Notes: generated by a model not told the origin, from the sequence alone. Positions 11,529 through 23,121 are shown, numbered from the stretch's first letter. The stretch: 64,000 nucleotides of DNA from Sabethes cyaneus (GCF_943734655.1 NC_071355.1:98270949-98334948); one strand, 5' to 3'. Program-made: numbers and translations.

Positions 11529-13533
11529 AATGCACAGTGCTTTTGAATGACAAGAAATTATATAAAACATCTTATAGAATGGGTGGTATAAAACATTTAA
11601 TAACCGAATACTGCATACCGTATTCTGGCCCTATATTGAAATTCAGTAACCGGAAATGGACATAAATCAGGTAAAACTCCAACAATATGGATATTGGGTA
11701 AGAAGATTTGACAAACAATACCGTCATCCGGGGATACTTGCAACGGCGGGGTTACTTGCAATATTTCTGCGCAACACGCTTGTGACAACTCTGACACTTT
11801 TGTTTGTTTACACAACCATTTGTATTCAATGCTGTTTTAAAGAAGGAACAGTTACTCACTGTTCAGTTACGTATAAACGTTACATCATTGTTTTTATACG
11901 ATCGGTAAGTAATTTCACATTCAGAGTAAGAAAATGCACATTGTTTCACTTACCTACACAATTGTTTAGGTTCGGCCTTATTGTATACACTTACTGTGAC
12001 CTTTACGTTCCCCCCGCGACATTAAAAATTACGGTACTTGCCGTTACAATTTTGACTCTATCTCTATTACTTTTTAATCTTGAATGAAAAAATATTTTAG
12101 CAAATTTTTGAACCCTGAGATATTTGCAGTGGGATTATTTTTTCACGTCATAAGTAACAGATGAAACAAAACGAGCTGCTATTTCATTTTGGGTCAGCAA
12201 AAATGCATGTATGTTCAAGCTTCACACTACGGAACTTCCGTTTGAAGTTCTACCGGAATCTAAAATTGGTCATTTAAAAATTGTAAAATAATAAAGAAAT
12301 ATGGCAAATGGGGTATCTAACCACTGGTTTTTCTAAGACAAATCATTGGATAAACATTTGGATGTATTTTGAGCAAATTTGGACATTCCGGAATATCTGT
12401 TGTATTAAGGCTAGTAAAAATTTTGCCTGCAAAAAGTTGCGTATACTTCCATAGCTACTTCATGACCGTTCCGCTGCCTCAGAAGCTGAAGTCTATAAGC
12501 TTCGAAGGGACCGGAACGATCACAATACACACGTAGTATTTAGTAAGCCAAATTGAAATACGGAGAAAGTGTGGAATATGTTTCTAAAGACGAAAACGTT
12601 GTTATCGTTGAATGGATAGATTCAACTAAAATTGTCGTAGCGTCTTCATGTCCACATTCTGAGGTTAAGCTGTAAAAAGATGATGTAAACAGGAAAAATG
12701 TATTGACGTGTCCTATCCATCTACTATCAGAAATTATAAGTCCTATTCACACGATATACAAAAATAGAATTTAATAATAGAATAGAATTTACAAGAATAG
12801 ACTGTAAAACTAAACATTTTATGATTAATCAAGGTTTTACAAAGGTAAAGTATAACTAACTTTGTCACTAGTGAATAAATAAAATCCCAAGCAGTTTCGA
12901 GTTATTTGGCGAGTGTCATTCAGGAACTTAAAATGCATTTAAGACAATAATGACTATGTTACTATTCGATTTTATTATGCATCGCAGTTACATAGCTTAG
13001 CCTGTGGTATAAGGTTGGTATAAGATAAGGCCGAACCTACACAATTGTGTAGGTTGGTAAATTCAGGTAAATATTTATTGCAATGTGTAGAATATATTGC
13101 TTTTGTCACCTTGAGTGATAAAAAAATTTAAGTTGATCCAAAAACCAAAAATATTATAACTAAAACTCTCCGTGCTTAAAGGGTTAAACATCGGAACATC
13201 TTCTCTTCTTTAGATTATGAATTTACAGAATTCACGGAAGACTTAGGGCTACGACAAAACTTGAAGATGTAAACCTTCAATTTTTATAGTTTCTACAATT
13301 TGTTTTTTGTTTTGATTATAGTCACTTTAACAGTTTAGGTCATTCGTGACTTCTGCGGGGGTGGGAAAAGAGACAACAAACTAAATTATCATTTTGGATT
13401 TGATTTGATTTGTCTGATTTGCGTCCCTCGAAAGAAGTAAACGTCTAAGATTACAAAATGTATAAAGGTCAAATATAAAAGAATCCAAATACACGGAGAA
13501 AAGCTGCTAGTAATTAATCTTATGAGTATTTTT
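11529..13533. other. AT-rich segment with a spaced inverted repeat
   Basis: An arm at 11949-11983 (ACCTACACAATTGTTTAGG, TTCGGCCTTAT) is matched in reverse at 13021-13058, so a decayed ~1.1-kb inverted-repeat element may be present. The 143-codon open frame at 11656-12087 overlaps this repeat sequence and has no recognisable domain, so it is not called as a gene. Nothing else is seen. Confidence 0.4.
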
Positions 13534-13537
13534 TTAA

Positions 13538-15591
13538 CCTTCCTAATGCATTAGAAAAAAGTTACATATTATGCATTAGGGTCGAAAACGACCCAGGTTT
13601 TGAAATTGCTCTCATTCATCCATTTTCTATCCGAATTTCGATTTCTTTACCTCGTTTGAAAGGTATGGCCAAAACCTGGCACCCAAGGTATGTTGGGGAA
13701 TATTTGTTGACTAATGGCCACTTCTGCGTCGGTTCCGGAACACCCACTATCAGGTCCCGGGGAACATTTTATACTTTGAGATAATTCGTTTTGCGGCACA
13801 TCAAATCACGTTGGTTTGATAAAATAAGACTAATGGAAGTACAATGGGGACATTTTGGACCCAAATGGCCACTTCACCATCGGTTCCGGAACATCCGGTA
13901 TCCGGTTTTTGGGGACATTTTTGTTTTTTTTTAGAATAACGCATCTTGCGACACATCAAATCACATCGGCTTGATAAAACAAGACTAATGGAAGTACCAG
14001 GGGAACGTCTTGGATCCAAATGGCCACTTCACCATCGGTGCCGGAACATCCGGTACCTGGTTCGGGGGACATTTTTTCGATTTTGGGATAATTCATCATG
14101 CGGTATATCAAATCACGTCGCCATGAAAAACTGAGATCGTCGAAAGTATAATAAAGACATTTTGAAGGAAAATGGCCATATCAATATAGATTCCGGAACA
14201 TCCGGTACCCGGTTTTAGAGGCATTTGCGAATTTTAGCATAACTCATCTTGCGGCATATCAAATCACATCGACTTGATAAAATAAGACTGATGCAAATAC
14301 AATGGGGACATTTCGAGGCCAAATGACCACTTCACGATCTGTTCCGGAACATCCGGTACCTGGTTCGGGACATTTTTTGGATTTTAGCGTAATTCATATG
14401 CGGCACATCAAATCACATTGCATCACAATGAGACTGTTTAAAATATAATACAGACATTTGGAAGGCAAATGACTACATCAGCGTCGGTTCCAGAACTCCC
14501 GGTACCTGGTTCTGGGAACATTTTTTTAGATCTTGGAACGAACACAATATTGTATCTGCACTGTATCTTTCAAGGAGCATATGAATTACGCTAAAATCCA
14601 AAAAATGTCCCGAACCAGGTACCGGATGTTCCGGAACAGATCGTGAAGTGGTCATTTGGCCTCGAAATGTCCCCATTGTATTTGCATCAGTCTTATTTTA
14701 TCAAGTCGATGTGATTTGATATGCCGCAAGATGAGTTATGCTAAAATTCGCAAATGCCTCTAAAACCGGGTACCGGATGTTCCGGAATCTATATTGATAT
14801 GGCCATTTTCCTTCAAAATGTCTTTATTATACTTTCGACGATCTCGGTTTTTCATGGCGGCGTGATTTGATATACCGCATGATGAATTATCCCAAAATCG
14901 AAAAAATGTCCCCCGAACCAGGTACCGGATGTTCCGGCACCGATGGTGAAGTGGCCATTTGGATCCAAGACGTTCCCCTGGTACTTCCATTAGTCTTGTT
15001 TTATCAAGCCGATGTGATTTGATGTGTCGCAAGATGCGTTATTCTAAAAAAAACAAAAAAGTCCCCAAAAACCGGATACCGGATGTTCCGGAACCGATGG
15101 TGAAGTGGCCATTTGGGTCCAAAATGTCCCCATTGTACTTCCATTAGTCTTATTTTATCAAACCAACGTGATTTCATGTGCCGCAAAACGAATTATCTCA
15201 AAGTATAAAATGTTCCCCGGGACCTGATAGTGGGTGTTCCGGAACCGACGCAGAAGTGGCCATTAGTCAACAAATATTCCCTAACATACCTTGGGTGCCA
15301 GGTTTTGGCCATACCTTTCAAACGAGGTAAAGAAATCGAAATTCGGATAGAAAATGGATGAATGAGAGCAATTTCAAAACCTGGGTCGTTTTCGACCCTA
15401 ATGCATTATATGTAACTTTTTTTACTGTGCCTCTTCTAGATGTCGCTGAAAGCTGAAACTCCCCCAAAATGTTAGTTTTCCAAAGTTAGGAAAAGTCAGA
15501 AAATTTCAAGTCTCTAGCTCGTTCCGTTATTGAGTATGAAGCTTTGTAAGTATGCCGATGGGTCGAAAACGACCCCAATGCACTAGGAAGG
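13538..15591. mobile_element. 2054-bp foldback element with TTAA target duplication
   Basis: Ends are CCTTCCTAATGCATTAG at 13538 and the inverted equivalent ending AGTGCACTAGGAAGG-type at 15591, each flanked by TTAA (13534-13537, 15592-15595). The left arm (13538-14400) and right arm (14578-15591) are reverse complements around a 177-bp loop. Each arm is built of ~150-bp direct subrepeats, phased on the left by a TTCCGGAAC-type word near 13731, 13882, 14037, 14189, 14340 and 14486. The GGGTCGAAAACGACCC palindrome lies near both ends. There is no ORF for a transposase. The TTAA target and CCTT end suggest mobilisation by a piggyBac-type enzyme. Confidence 0.8.
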
Positions 15592-15595
15592 TTAA

Positions 15596-16292
15596 ATGCA
15601 CTAACTAAGAGCGTATAAAGTGCAACCCAAATCCAATACTGTTCACTCGTTATTTAGTTGAACCGACGAATTATCCCAAATTCGGTTTTTGTGATATACC
15701 GTAACGATATGGAGAACATCTGGCCATCGACATGATCCTACTAGTCATTCCAAAATGATGAAAACACGCTGTGAAAAGTTTATGTGTAATTATTTATTAT
15801 CCAAGAAATTTCCTGTTTTCTGTCCTGAACATTTTGCCTAACTCCTATATTACATCTTGCTCGCAGTCACGAGCTTTTTTGTCTGTCAGCCACTTGTACA
15901 GTTGTTTTCGTTCCGGAAATTTGAGAAACAAAACCCTTTTTCCTTCATTTCCCATTTTTACATTTGAACGTACTACCCCGTGACTTTTAAAACAGATTAT
16001 GATGCTTTCTAATCGGACTTCTAAGCCGAGGGCGAAATCGCTCGATCAATGAAAATGACAAATCAACCATCTCATTCATTGACATTACTGAAAATCGAAG
16101 ATTTGATCATGTTTATTGCTTCTTAATAAATATGAACAATATATTCACACGAACCATACTGTATTACTAACGATCTTTTTTCTCATAACTCAGTAAACTG
16201 ATAAGACACAATCATATCACTGAGTGCTTTCTTGACACAAGAGATTCGCTGCTTGACATTTTTCTTAAATGAGTCGAATGGAATGTGAAACC
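15596..16292. other. intergenic, unassigned
   Basis: No coding region of recognisable family and no obvious repeat were found between the foldback and the next element. Confidence 0.4.
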
Positions 16293-16294
16293 AA

Positions 16295-17270
16295 CCCAAG
16301 TAACAATTTCAGGCTGATCAAACGCTTTTATAGCTGATTTTATTCAACCTTTGGCTAAGCCATAGTTCAGTTTTAGAAGTAAAACCCTTTTTTCAACTCT
16401 TAAACATCTAAATCTGGCGATTTTATCAAGCTTCGAGCTTGTTAATAGCTGCTTTTAAAGCTGCAATGAAGCTTAATAGGGGATTTTACGCACTTTTGAA
16501 CAGTTTGCACAATGCTGTCAATTCTATTTTTAGAACGAGAAATAGTTATGCAATATGCTTTTCCAGTCGCTTAATCAACCTTTATGCAGCCAAAAAAATC
16601 TATTTTTAAAATTTAAAAAAATGGAACACGATATTTTTATTTTGCAGTAAACATTGCCAAACGCGATATTTTTAATTTCGGATATCTTCAATTCGCATAA
16701 GTAAGCTAATTAGAAATGCATGTGTTTTTTCGGAAATTGAGGCCGCCAACTTCTGGTCCATAAGCACTCACCGTATGATCCGCCCCATCTGCATTTGTAG
16801 AACAGACGGTGGGAATATCTTTACACCTGAAAGGAGTCGAAAATGTCGATAACTGACAAACTTTTGCTGTCAGCCGAATTGCGAAATTCTCTGATCTGAC
16901 AGTATGTATACTGTGAGCCGAATGACAATTTGATAGTAGTTTGTAAAATCACTTTAACACCTTTAAGTAGATTGGAAGCTGTGAGCCTAATGAAAGCCTT
17001 TACTCTACACTTTAACACCTTTAAGCTGCCGTAAAACGGTTTGATGTTTATGGCTGTTTAGAAGCGGATTGTTTAGCAGAAAAATCCGCTTTAAGCCTAT
17101 TTATCAGCCTTTGAGTGAGAGCTGGTTTGGAGAACCTAAAGTAGTTTAAACATCACATCGCATCGCATCGCAACCACCATTTAAGTGCTTACTTTATGCA
17201 GCTTTGATCACCTTAAAGCAGCCAGTAAACAGCAATTGCTCTTGCAATTCAGCTACCGTTGTTACTTGGG
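16295..17270. mobile_element. 976-bp nonautonomous element, CCCAAGTAACAA ends, AA target duplication
   Basis: The left end is CCCAAGTAACAA (16295-16306) and the right end its inverted match TTGTTACTTGGG (17259-17270). The flanking dinucleotide AA is present on both sides (16293-16294, 17271-17272). The interior is noncoding and carries several CTTTAACACCTTTAAG-like words (near 16951, 17011). It has the same ends as elements at 27910, 37520 and 39962 but a different interior. Confidence 0.8.
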
Positions 17271-17272
17271 AA

Positions 17273-17565
17273 GTTCTTTGGATTTCATCTTCTCGACTGA
17301 TTTCTAATTCTTTGTTATAATCTAGCAAAATCAAAACCAAGCAATGATGCTGGTTTACGTGATTCTGATGCATTTCGGTAAATTCTAGGTTATTTTTTGT
17401 GCGACTCCTCTTATGAACATTACTCCAGTTTTGTAAATATTTATGGGATTTTGTCTCTTTCTAAAAAGTGATATTTACTTAGCAGAGTTCCCAAAAATCT
17501 ATCTGTATTGAAAATTTAAAAAGTAATCAAAAAAGGACATGATATATAGTTTCTTTCCAAAGAAG
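17273..17565. other. short AT-rich spacer downstream of cuticular gene A
   Basis: Nothing is recognised here. It separates the upstream transposable element from the poly(A) end of cuticular gene A. Confidence 0.4.
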
Positions 17566-17571
17566 TTTATT
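17566..17571 (-). other. poly(A) signal of cuticular gene A
   Basis: AATAAA on the minus strand, about 140 bases after the stop codon of the cuticular gene at 17710-18263. Confidence 0.6.
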
Positions 17572-17709
17572 AAAAGAAAAAACAACGAAATCTGTTTAAC
17601 AAATACAAAGTTATATTACAATAGTCTACCAGAAGTATGGACTACATGGTCTACATCAGTCTATCATTAAAAGTGAGCAACTCAAGCTACGTATCGAGTT
17701 AATGTGCGT

Positions 17710-18263
17710 CTAGCCAAACACTCTAGTCACGGGTGCGACAACAGCGGCAGGTGCGGGAGCCACAGGTACTAGTGCTTTATGCACCAACGGACCACGTTGA
17801 ACGATCGCGTTAAAACCATTGACGGGATCAGCAGTGTAGATCACTGTACGAACAGTACCGTCCGGTTCCACAAGAGAATAAGAGCCTGTAAATAGTGTGC
17901 ACATTGTCGTCAAATTTAAGCTTTACCTTCTAACGAAGCTTAACTGAAACAAGACGTTCGTTAAAAGCACACTAACCTTTCACTATATCACCGTCTCTCG
18001 TTTCTTGTTGACTTTTCTGATCACCAGTCAAAGCGTCTTGTACATTGTAAGCGTAAGTATACTGTGGTAGTGGATCGTAATTAGTGTTGATAACTGGCGC
18101 AACGGGCACTGCTGGTACGGCAGCTAGACGAGCACCAGGTAGGATAACTCCTGCATGACACACTCCAATCACACACGTAGCCAAAAGGATAAACTATAAA
18201 ACTTTATTAATAATAACTGTACACAGAACAATAATGGGTCTAACAAACCTTCAATGTAGCCAT
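17710..18263 (-). CDS. RR-2 cuticular protein (gene A)
   Basis: Structural protein of the insect exoskeleton; RR-2 proteins bind chitin and are typical of hard or exo-cuticle. Three coding exons on the minus strand: 18263-18249 (MATLK), 18193-17977 and 17885-17710, joined at GT/AG sites (GTTTGT...ATAG and GTTAGT...ACAG), giving 135 residues. The start and splits are fixed by a 15-nt first exon completing the signal peptide (MATLKFILLATCVIGVCHA, cleavage predicted after CHA). The Rebers-Riddiford core spans about residues 46-105: YTYAYNVQDALTGDQKSQ, then RDGDIVKGSYSLVEPDG and YTADPVNGFNA. The tail is Ala/Pro/Val-rich and ends VFG. The first intron has phase 0. The second has phase 1 and lies inside the core (after DIVK), unlike genes B and C. 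TATA and poly(A) signals fit, so it is probably functional. Confidence 0.93.
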
Positions 18264-18335
18264 TTTTTCAGATACCTGACCCTAAGAGCTAGAAACTACT
18301 AATCTACACCTCAGTGTTTGAAACTAGTTTGATAG

Positions 18336-18361
18336 CACTGAAATTGTTTTCCCTGTTTATA
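18336..18361 (-). promoter_or_regulatory. core promoter of cuticular gene A
   Basis: On the minus strand TATAAA (18361-18356) is followed by TCAGTG (18341-18336), which matches the arthropod initiator TCAGT. The spacing of about 22 bases is slightly tight. The predicted 5' UTR is about 75 bases. Confidence 0.6.
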
Positions 18362-18363
18362 AA

Positions 18364-19600
18364 GGTACTGAATGGTCGGTACCCCGCTCCTGGTGACAAA
18401 TTATTTAATTATATTTAAATGTATGTCCCAAAATAGCGGTACATACAGGGTTGGTGATGAATTAAAGCAGTTGAATAAAAATTGAACATTATATGCTTGT
18501 ACGTGAGACACAAGCATAATAAACACGGCCGATGTGTCAGCCTTTGCAATCCACCCTGAATGTACTTTGGTACTTTTTTTGCAGAAATCGATCAGACGGT
18601 TATCAATTTTGGACATATGTGTAGCACTGACCAGCGAATCGGTGTCATACTAACGGTTACATAACTATCCCCAGAAATGGAAATGAAATGGTTTAACCCA
18701 ACGAGTGTTACTGTTACCGAAGGGGACTTGTGCATATACATATTGAAGGTCATTGCATGGTTGAACTGTATTGCAATTTGGACAGACAAAAATTTGCCAA
18801 CTGAAACTTGGCATTGACCATGCCAATTACTTTCTAAATAAAGATAATGTCTCCGATGTTACAAATTGCAACGACAGACGACAAAAGTTGCTAATGTCAA
18901 GTAAAACGATACACAGAGCGAGAAGAAAGTCCATTGTACATAAACATAATGCATACAGTCTAAAATAATTTTAAAATGATTTGAAGTGCAAAACAAATAT
19001 TTTCTAATCTAAGAATTTTTATCTTCAAAAATTAGATAAAAAATTTGGGAAAATATCGCAGTTTATAAGGATTTTTCAAAATTATCATACATGGGCTGAA
19101 GAATCTTAGAATTTTATGAATAGGTCAGTTAGTAGACCTCATGAACGAAAATAATATAATTCAAGGTCACTAGGTTTCCCAGAAAACTTCAATAGGACCT
19201 TTCAAATTTCCACGACATTAGTCTATTTCAAATATTCGATAATAAGTAGCGTAGAATAGAGAATATTTAGCGAAAATGCCTGCAAATTTTCACAGCAATC
19301 CAAAAAAAATATCACCTGGAAAATGTTTTCAGCAATAGCTTCATAGTGGAAAGGAAAACCCCAAATTTGATAAATATAATTATAAAAATAAATAATAATC
19401 GAAGAACCATGTTCTAATCTTAAAAAATTGTTTTCCTGTGCACCACCTGCGGTTAAAGTTAGAAAGTTCGTTATTGATTTTTATTCAAATTGTATTTTAG
19501 AATTCTACAATATGATTTATTTGTGGTAGCTCGTACAACAATACCAAATTCGAAAAAAACTGAATTTGTTTTCGAAAATCTGAGACGAATAGAGAAGTGT
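18364..19600. other. intergenic, unassigned
   Basis: Sequence upstream of cuticular gene A. Enhancers for that gene could lie here, but none can be named. Short open frames lack recognisable domains. Confidence 0.4.
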
Positions 19601-20460
19601 CACTATCAATCTATATACATAAAAGTGAGCGTGAGGGGGGGGGGTGTACGAAACAGGGGGGAGGGTGTTCGTAACAGGGAGGAGGCCATAACTCCAAAAT
19701 GCCTGGACGATTCTTCACACAAACTTGGCATACTTATTCCTTGATATAAGGGAATCAGTACTAAAGAGGTTGACAAAAAGGGGGGGGGGGGTCATAACCG
19801 GGGGGAGGCCCAAACTTTGAAACGCCTGTACAGTTCTTTATCAAACTTGGCAGATATGTTCCTTGATATAAAGGAATCAGAAGTGAAGGGGTTGACTGAA
19901 GGGGGGCCCTAACAAGGGGCTCAGTAAAAGGGGATGCGTTTTTCTTGCATTTAAACCGATTGCAGTTGTTTAGTTTCCATTATAGTGATTATCATAAAGC
20001 AAACCAATGCATAATTAGCTACATGACAGAAGAGGGAGCTGACTGGAAAAGAATCGACAAGTAGGATGACGAAGAACGTGAATATGAATGTATGTTTCGC
20101 CAAAGCTCCGGAACTTCTGGACTGTTCTTCATTAAACTTCGTTTGTCAAACACACGTATTTTGGCATAAAAGAATCAGTGCAGGGGGTTGACAAAAGAGG
20201 GAGATGATGTCTTACAAGGGGAAAGAAAGGTTCATATGGGCAAAGGGGTGCGTTTTTCTAGCAATTGGAACGATAGCAGTTGTACAAGTTGCTAGATTTC
20301 TGAAAGTGGGGATAGGGTGGCCATTAACAAAGGGAAGGTTCAAAAACGGTTTTTTGTCGATTTATAGGGAATACCGGAAAGAAGTCAGATTTACAAGTGG
20401 CTGGGGAACAACATGAGGGAAACTGACAAAGAGAGTAGACACATTAAAATGAAAAAAAAA
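19601..20460 (+). repeat. degenerate G-rich tandem repeat, related to 30060-30980
   Basis: Repeated theme: G-run, (G)GAGGCC, a CATAACT-like word, AAACTTGGCA, then TTGATATAA-GGAATCAG and GGTTGACAAAA(A/G)GGG. Copies are phased near 19681, 19805 and further on to 20200. The word GCATAATTAGCTACATGACA (about 20009-20028) recurs in inverted orientation at 30580-30600, tying this to the second locus. No coding function. Confidence 0.6.
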
Positions 20461-20629
20461 AAAGGGTTTTGTTTTTAGTATTATGAGTATTTTCGTTACA
20501 ATAACACATGTACAAGTGACTGAAAGGCAAAGGGGCCCCGAGAAAGATCGGGTAATCAGCTTGTAAAGAAATTAAGAAAAGGAAATTGAATACGGTGGGG
20601 GAATGGGCAATTACATGAGCGCTGAATGG
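20461..20629. other. spacer between tandem repeat and LINE fragment
   Basis: No feature recognised. Confidence 0.3.
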
Positions 20630-21471
20630 AATAACAGAGCCTTTGCATAGGCTTTCCGGGCTTGCTTGAAAGGCTCCACGCCATCCCTACGACGTCTATT
20701 CTAGGCTCTCCTGCACCGTTTCTGTAGTTCCGCGAGATAAGAATTCCACCATGGTGTTCCTCTAGTCGTTTTAATAGTTTTTAGCGGGCAAGTTACTTCA
20801 ACAGCTTCCACAATTAGAGATGTTGTGACATCTACAGCCACATCCAAGTCGATTGATGACTCAATCGTCGGTTCGAATCCTTGAAATTTTGTCGCCAATT
20901 GCTTCTTAAAGAGTTTCCAGTCGGAAAATCTCGGATTGCGAAATGTTGCAGCGTTCAAGGAGACACCGAAATGATCATAATATAGAAAGCAATGATCAGA
21001 TATTGGTGTCTCATTTGAAACATACCATTGTGCCAGCTCATGACTGATCCTGTTAGAGCAGAGTATTATATCTAACACTTCCTCTCTACCAGCTCGTATG
21101 AAAGTTGAACAATTGCCAATGTTAAGTATTCCAAGGTTGGTACTACTCAAATATTCCATCAAATCAGAGCCTCTTAGATTGATATCCGAGCTGCCCCAAA
21201 TGATGGGATGGGCATTGGCACCACTGCCTAAAATGAGCGGAAGCCCATAAGATTGGCAGTATCTCACCACATTTCTGAAATCGTCGCTGGGAGACGGTTC
21301 GTCATGTGCTAAGTATGCAGAACAGTAGACATAGCGCCTATGGACATCATCCACAACGAGTTCCACTGTGACTGCACAAATATCTCGACTAGTCAACTCA
21401 GAGATAAGGCATGCACTTATTGACCTATGCAATAATATGCATGCCTTGGGCATCAAACGAGGGTTTGTCAT
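20630..21471 (-). pseudogene. LINE endonuclease fragment (R1/LOA/Jockey-like), inactive
   Basis: The minus strand encodes an uninterrupted 256-codon frame (21471-20701) that matches the apurinic-type endonuclease of insect non-LTR elements. It contains YVYCSAYLAHDEPSPSDDF, LILGSGANAHPIIWGSSD, EVLDIILCSNR and ISDHCFLYYD (the S-D-H catalytic triplet), then the linker with TRGTPWWNSYLAEL and, after a stop, RRRRDGVEPFKQARKAYAKA. In the GSDANAH block the family carries an Asp where this copy has Gly, so catalysis should be lost. The N-terminal part of the domain and the whole RT are missing. The fragment meets an oppositely oriented LINE at about 21480-21530. Confidence 0.8.
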
Positions 21472-21529
21472 ACCAGCTTTGCTGAAAACAGCAAAGTTCT
21501 GGTTTCCAATATCCGTCGAATGAAAGTAC

Positions 21530-22434
21530 TCCTTGCGAAAATATGATTCCTAAAACAATGCGATGGTGACAGAGCCATTAAAAGCCATTCCGGTCAGCCT
21601 TAAGGAAGCCACCTTGGTCCACTACTGTTCATTCTTTTTGTAAATGACTTGTGTTACACGATAAAGTCGTCCAAGTATATGTTTGCCGACGATCTGAAGT
21701 TCTATCGGGTAGTTGCTTCGAGTATTGCCTGCTCTGCCCTACAATCGGATATTGATTCGTTGTTAAATTACTGTAAACTGAACGGAATGGACGGTAATGT
21801 GCAGAAATGCAGTGTCATTTCATTCTGCAGACTCACCTTGTTCGATTACAAAATGGATTCCGCCAGTATTACCTGAGTCGATTCTGTGAAAGATTTGGGC
21901 ATTCTTCTGGATTCCAAGCTGTGTTTCACTCAGCACGTTACAGTTACTACTGCTAAAGCGTACGCTATACTGGGATTTATTAAAAGGAATACGCAGCAGT
22001 TTACCGATTTTTATTGCTTGAAGTCTCTCTACTGTGCTGTATACTCGAATATGGAGCGCTTGTATGGGCACCCTACCATGCTGTTCATATCAACCGGATT
22101 ACGAACATCGATGCGCTTTGATACGCTGGCGAATAGGAGAACTTTGCTGCAACGACTATTTATCTTTGATCTTCTAGGAGGTAATATCGACAGCCCGGAG
22201 CTTCTAAGTCGAGTTCGATTCAACGTACCAGCAAGGCATACTCAACGAGCGGATTTCTTCAGGCTTCCATTGCACCGTACTCAGTTCGCTCAAAATAACC
22301 CAATAGATGTGTGTTGTCGTGAATTTAATACTGTTTCTGACTATTATGACTTTAATGTTACTCGAAACACTTTTAAACATAGAATAAGTACGAACAAACA
22401 AGACACATCACTTATGGTTCTTACAAAACATTAA
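21530..22434 (+). pseudogene. Jockey-like LINE reverse transcriptase, 3' fragment
   Basis: Plus-strand reading gives SGQP-stop-GSHLGPLLFI (the GxPQGSxLGPLL motif with a Gln codon turned to stop near 21601), LFVNDLCYT, YMFADDLKFYR (the catalytic F/Y-A-D-D box near 21676-21708), then LGILLDSKLCFTQH, YAILGFIKRN and, in a further frame, the thumb and C-terminal region ending DFNVTRNTFKHRI. There are at least one frameshift (near 21830), a nonsense codon and an internal deletion near 22050. It is 5'-truncated and dead. Its last 41 bases are also the left arm of the inverted repeat at 22390-22430. Confidence 0.8.
22390..22430 (+). repeat. 41-bp perfect inverted repeat, left arm
   Basis: This 41-base segment ends the Jockey-like coding frame and occurs as an exact reverse complement at 23122-23162. 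The two arms bracket the Penelope-like fragment precisely. Confidence 0.9.
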
Positions 22435-23121
22435 AATTACCTTTTTCGCGGTTTCGGGTTTGATCCAACCCATCTACGGAGCGGTGGTCGACTGCATACG
22501 TATTGTGATTTGTTGTCTGCTACAGATTCAGTTTCGTCAGTTGGAACAGAGGCGATGAGATGAGCGCCTCATCTTCATTCTTTAAAAGTCGATCTGCGGT
22601 GCTGATGTACATCGATTCCCACGCATTTAAATGAGAGGATTTTCTCACATTTTTTAGCAGCTTTGCGTTATCCCAATCAATTTCATGTTGGAGGCAGATA
22701 GAATGCATCGCTACACTCGAATCGTTGGTTCTTTCATTTTCCACAGCTTTTTTATGTTCTTTTAGCCGAGTTTTAAATTTTCAACGGGTTTGTCCGATAT
22801 ACACCGCTGGGCAATCCTTACAGGGGATTTCGTAAATACCCGACCGTTCTTCTGGCGGAACTTTGTCCTTTTGATTGTTTAGAAGCTCCTGTAATGTATT
22901 ACCACTTTTATGAACCACATGGAAACCGTGTCGCTTGAGAATTTTCCTAATGTGGTTCGTCACTTTAGGGTAAAATGGCAAACTGATTCTGTGGATTTGC
23001 TCTTTTTCCGGCTGTAAAGTGGTGGTGTCTTGACGCTGTTTTTTACGGATATGTTTACCGATTATTTTATCCACAAAACTCTTGTCGTACCCATTTAATT
23101 CAGACGCTTGCTGAATTTGAT
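22431..23121 (-). pseudogene. Penelope-like element, 3' fragment with GIY-YIG domain
   Basis: The minus strand encodes the C-terminal part of a Penelope-like retroelement: ASELNGYDKSFVDKII, RISLPFYPKVTNHIRKIL, then the GIY-YIG endonuclease core GIYEIPCKDCPAVYIGQT (about 22845-22790), TRLKEHKKAV and WESMYISTADRLL. In this family the nuclease nicks target DNA for primed reverse transcription. One in-frame TGA follows IGQTR (near 22778); otherwise the frame is open down to the stop near 22520. The RT half is absent, so this is a 5'-truncated insertion and dead. It sits directly 3' of the Jockey-like coding end and lies exactly between two 41-bp inverted repeats. Confidence 0.85.

Noticed and set aside
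11656..12087. 143-codon frame with hydrophobic segments
   Set aside because: Overlaps repeat words and an inverted-repeat arm, has no recognisable domain, and its codon makeup looks like translated AT-rich DNA.
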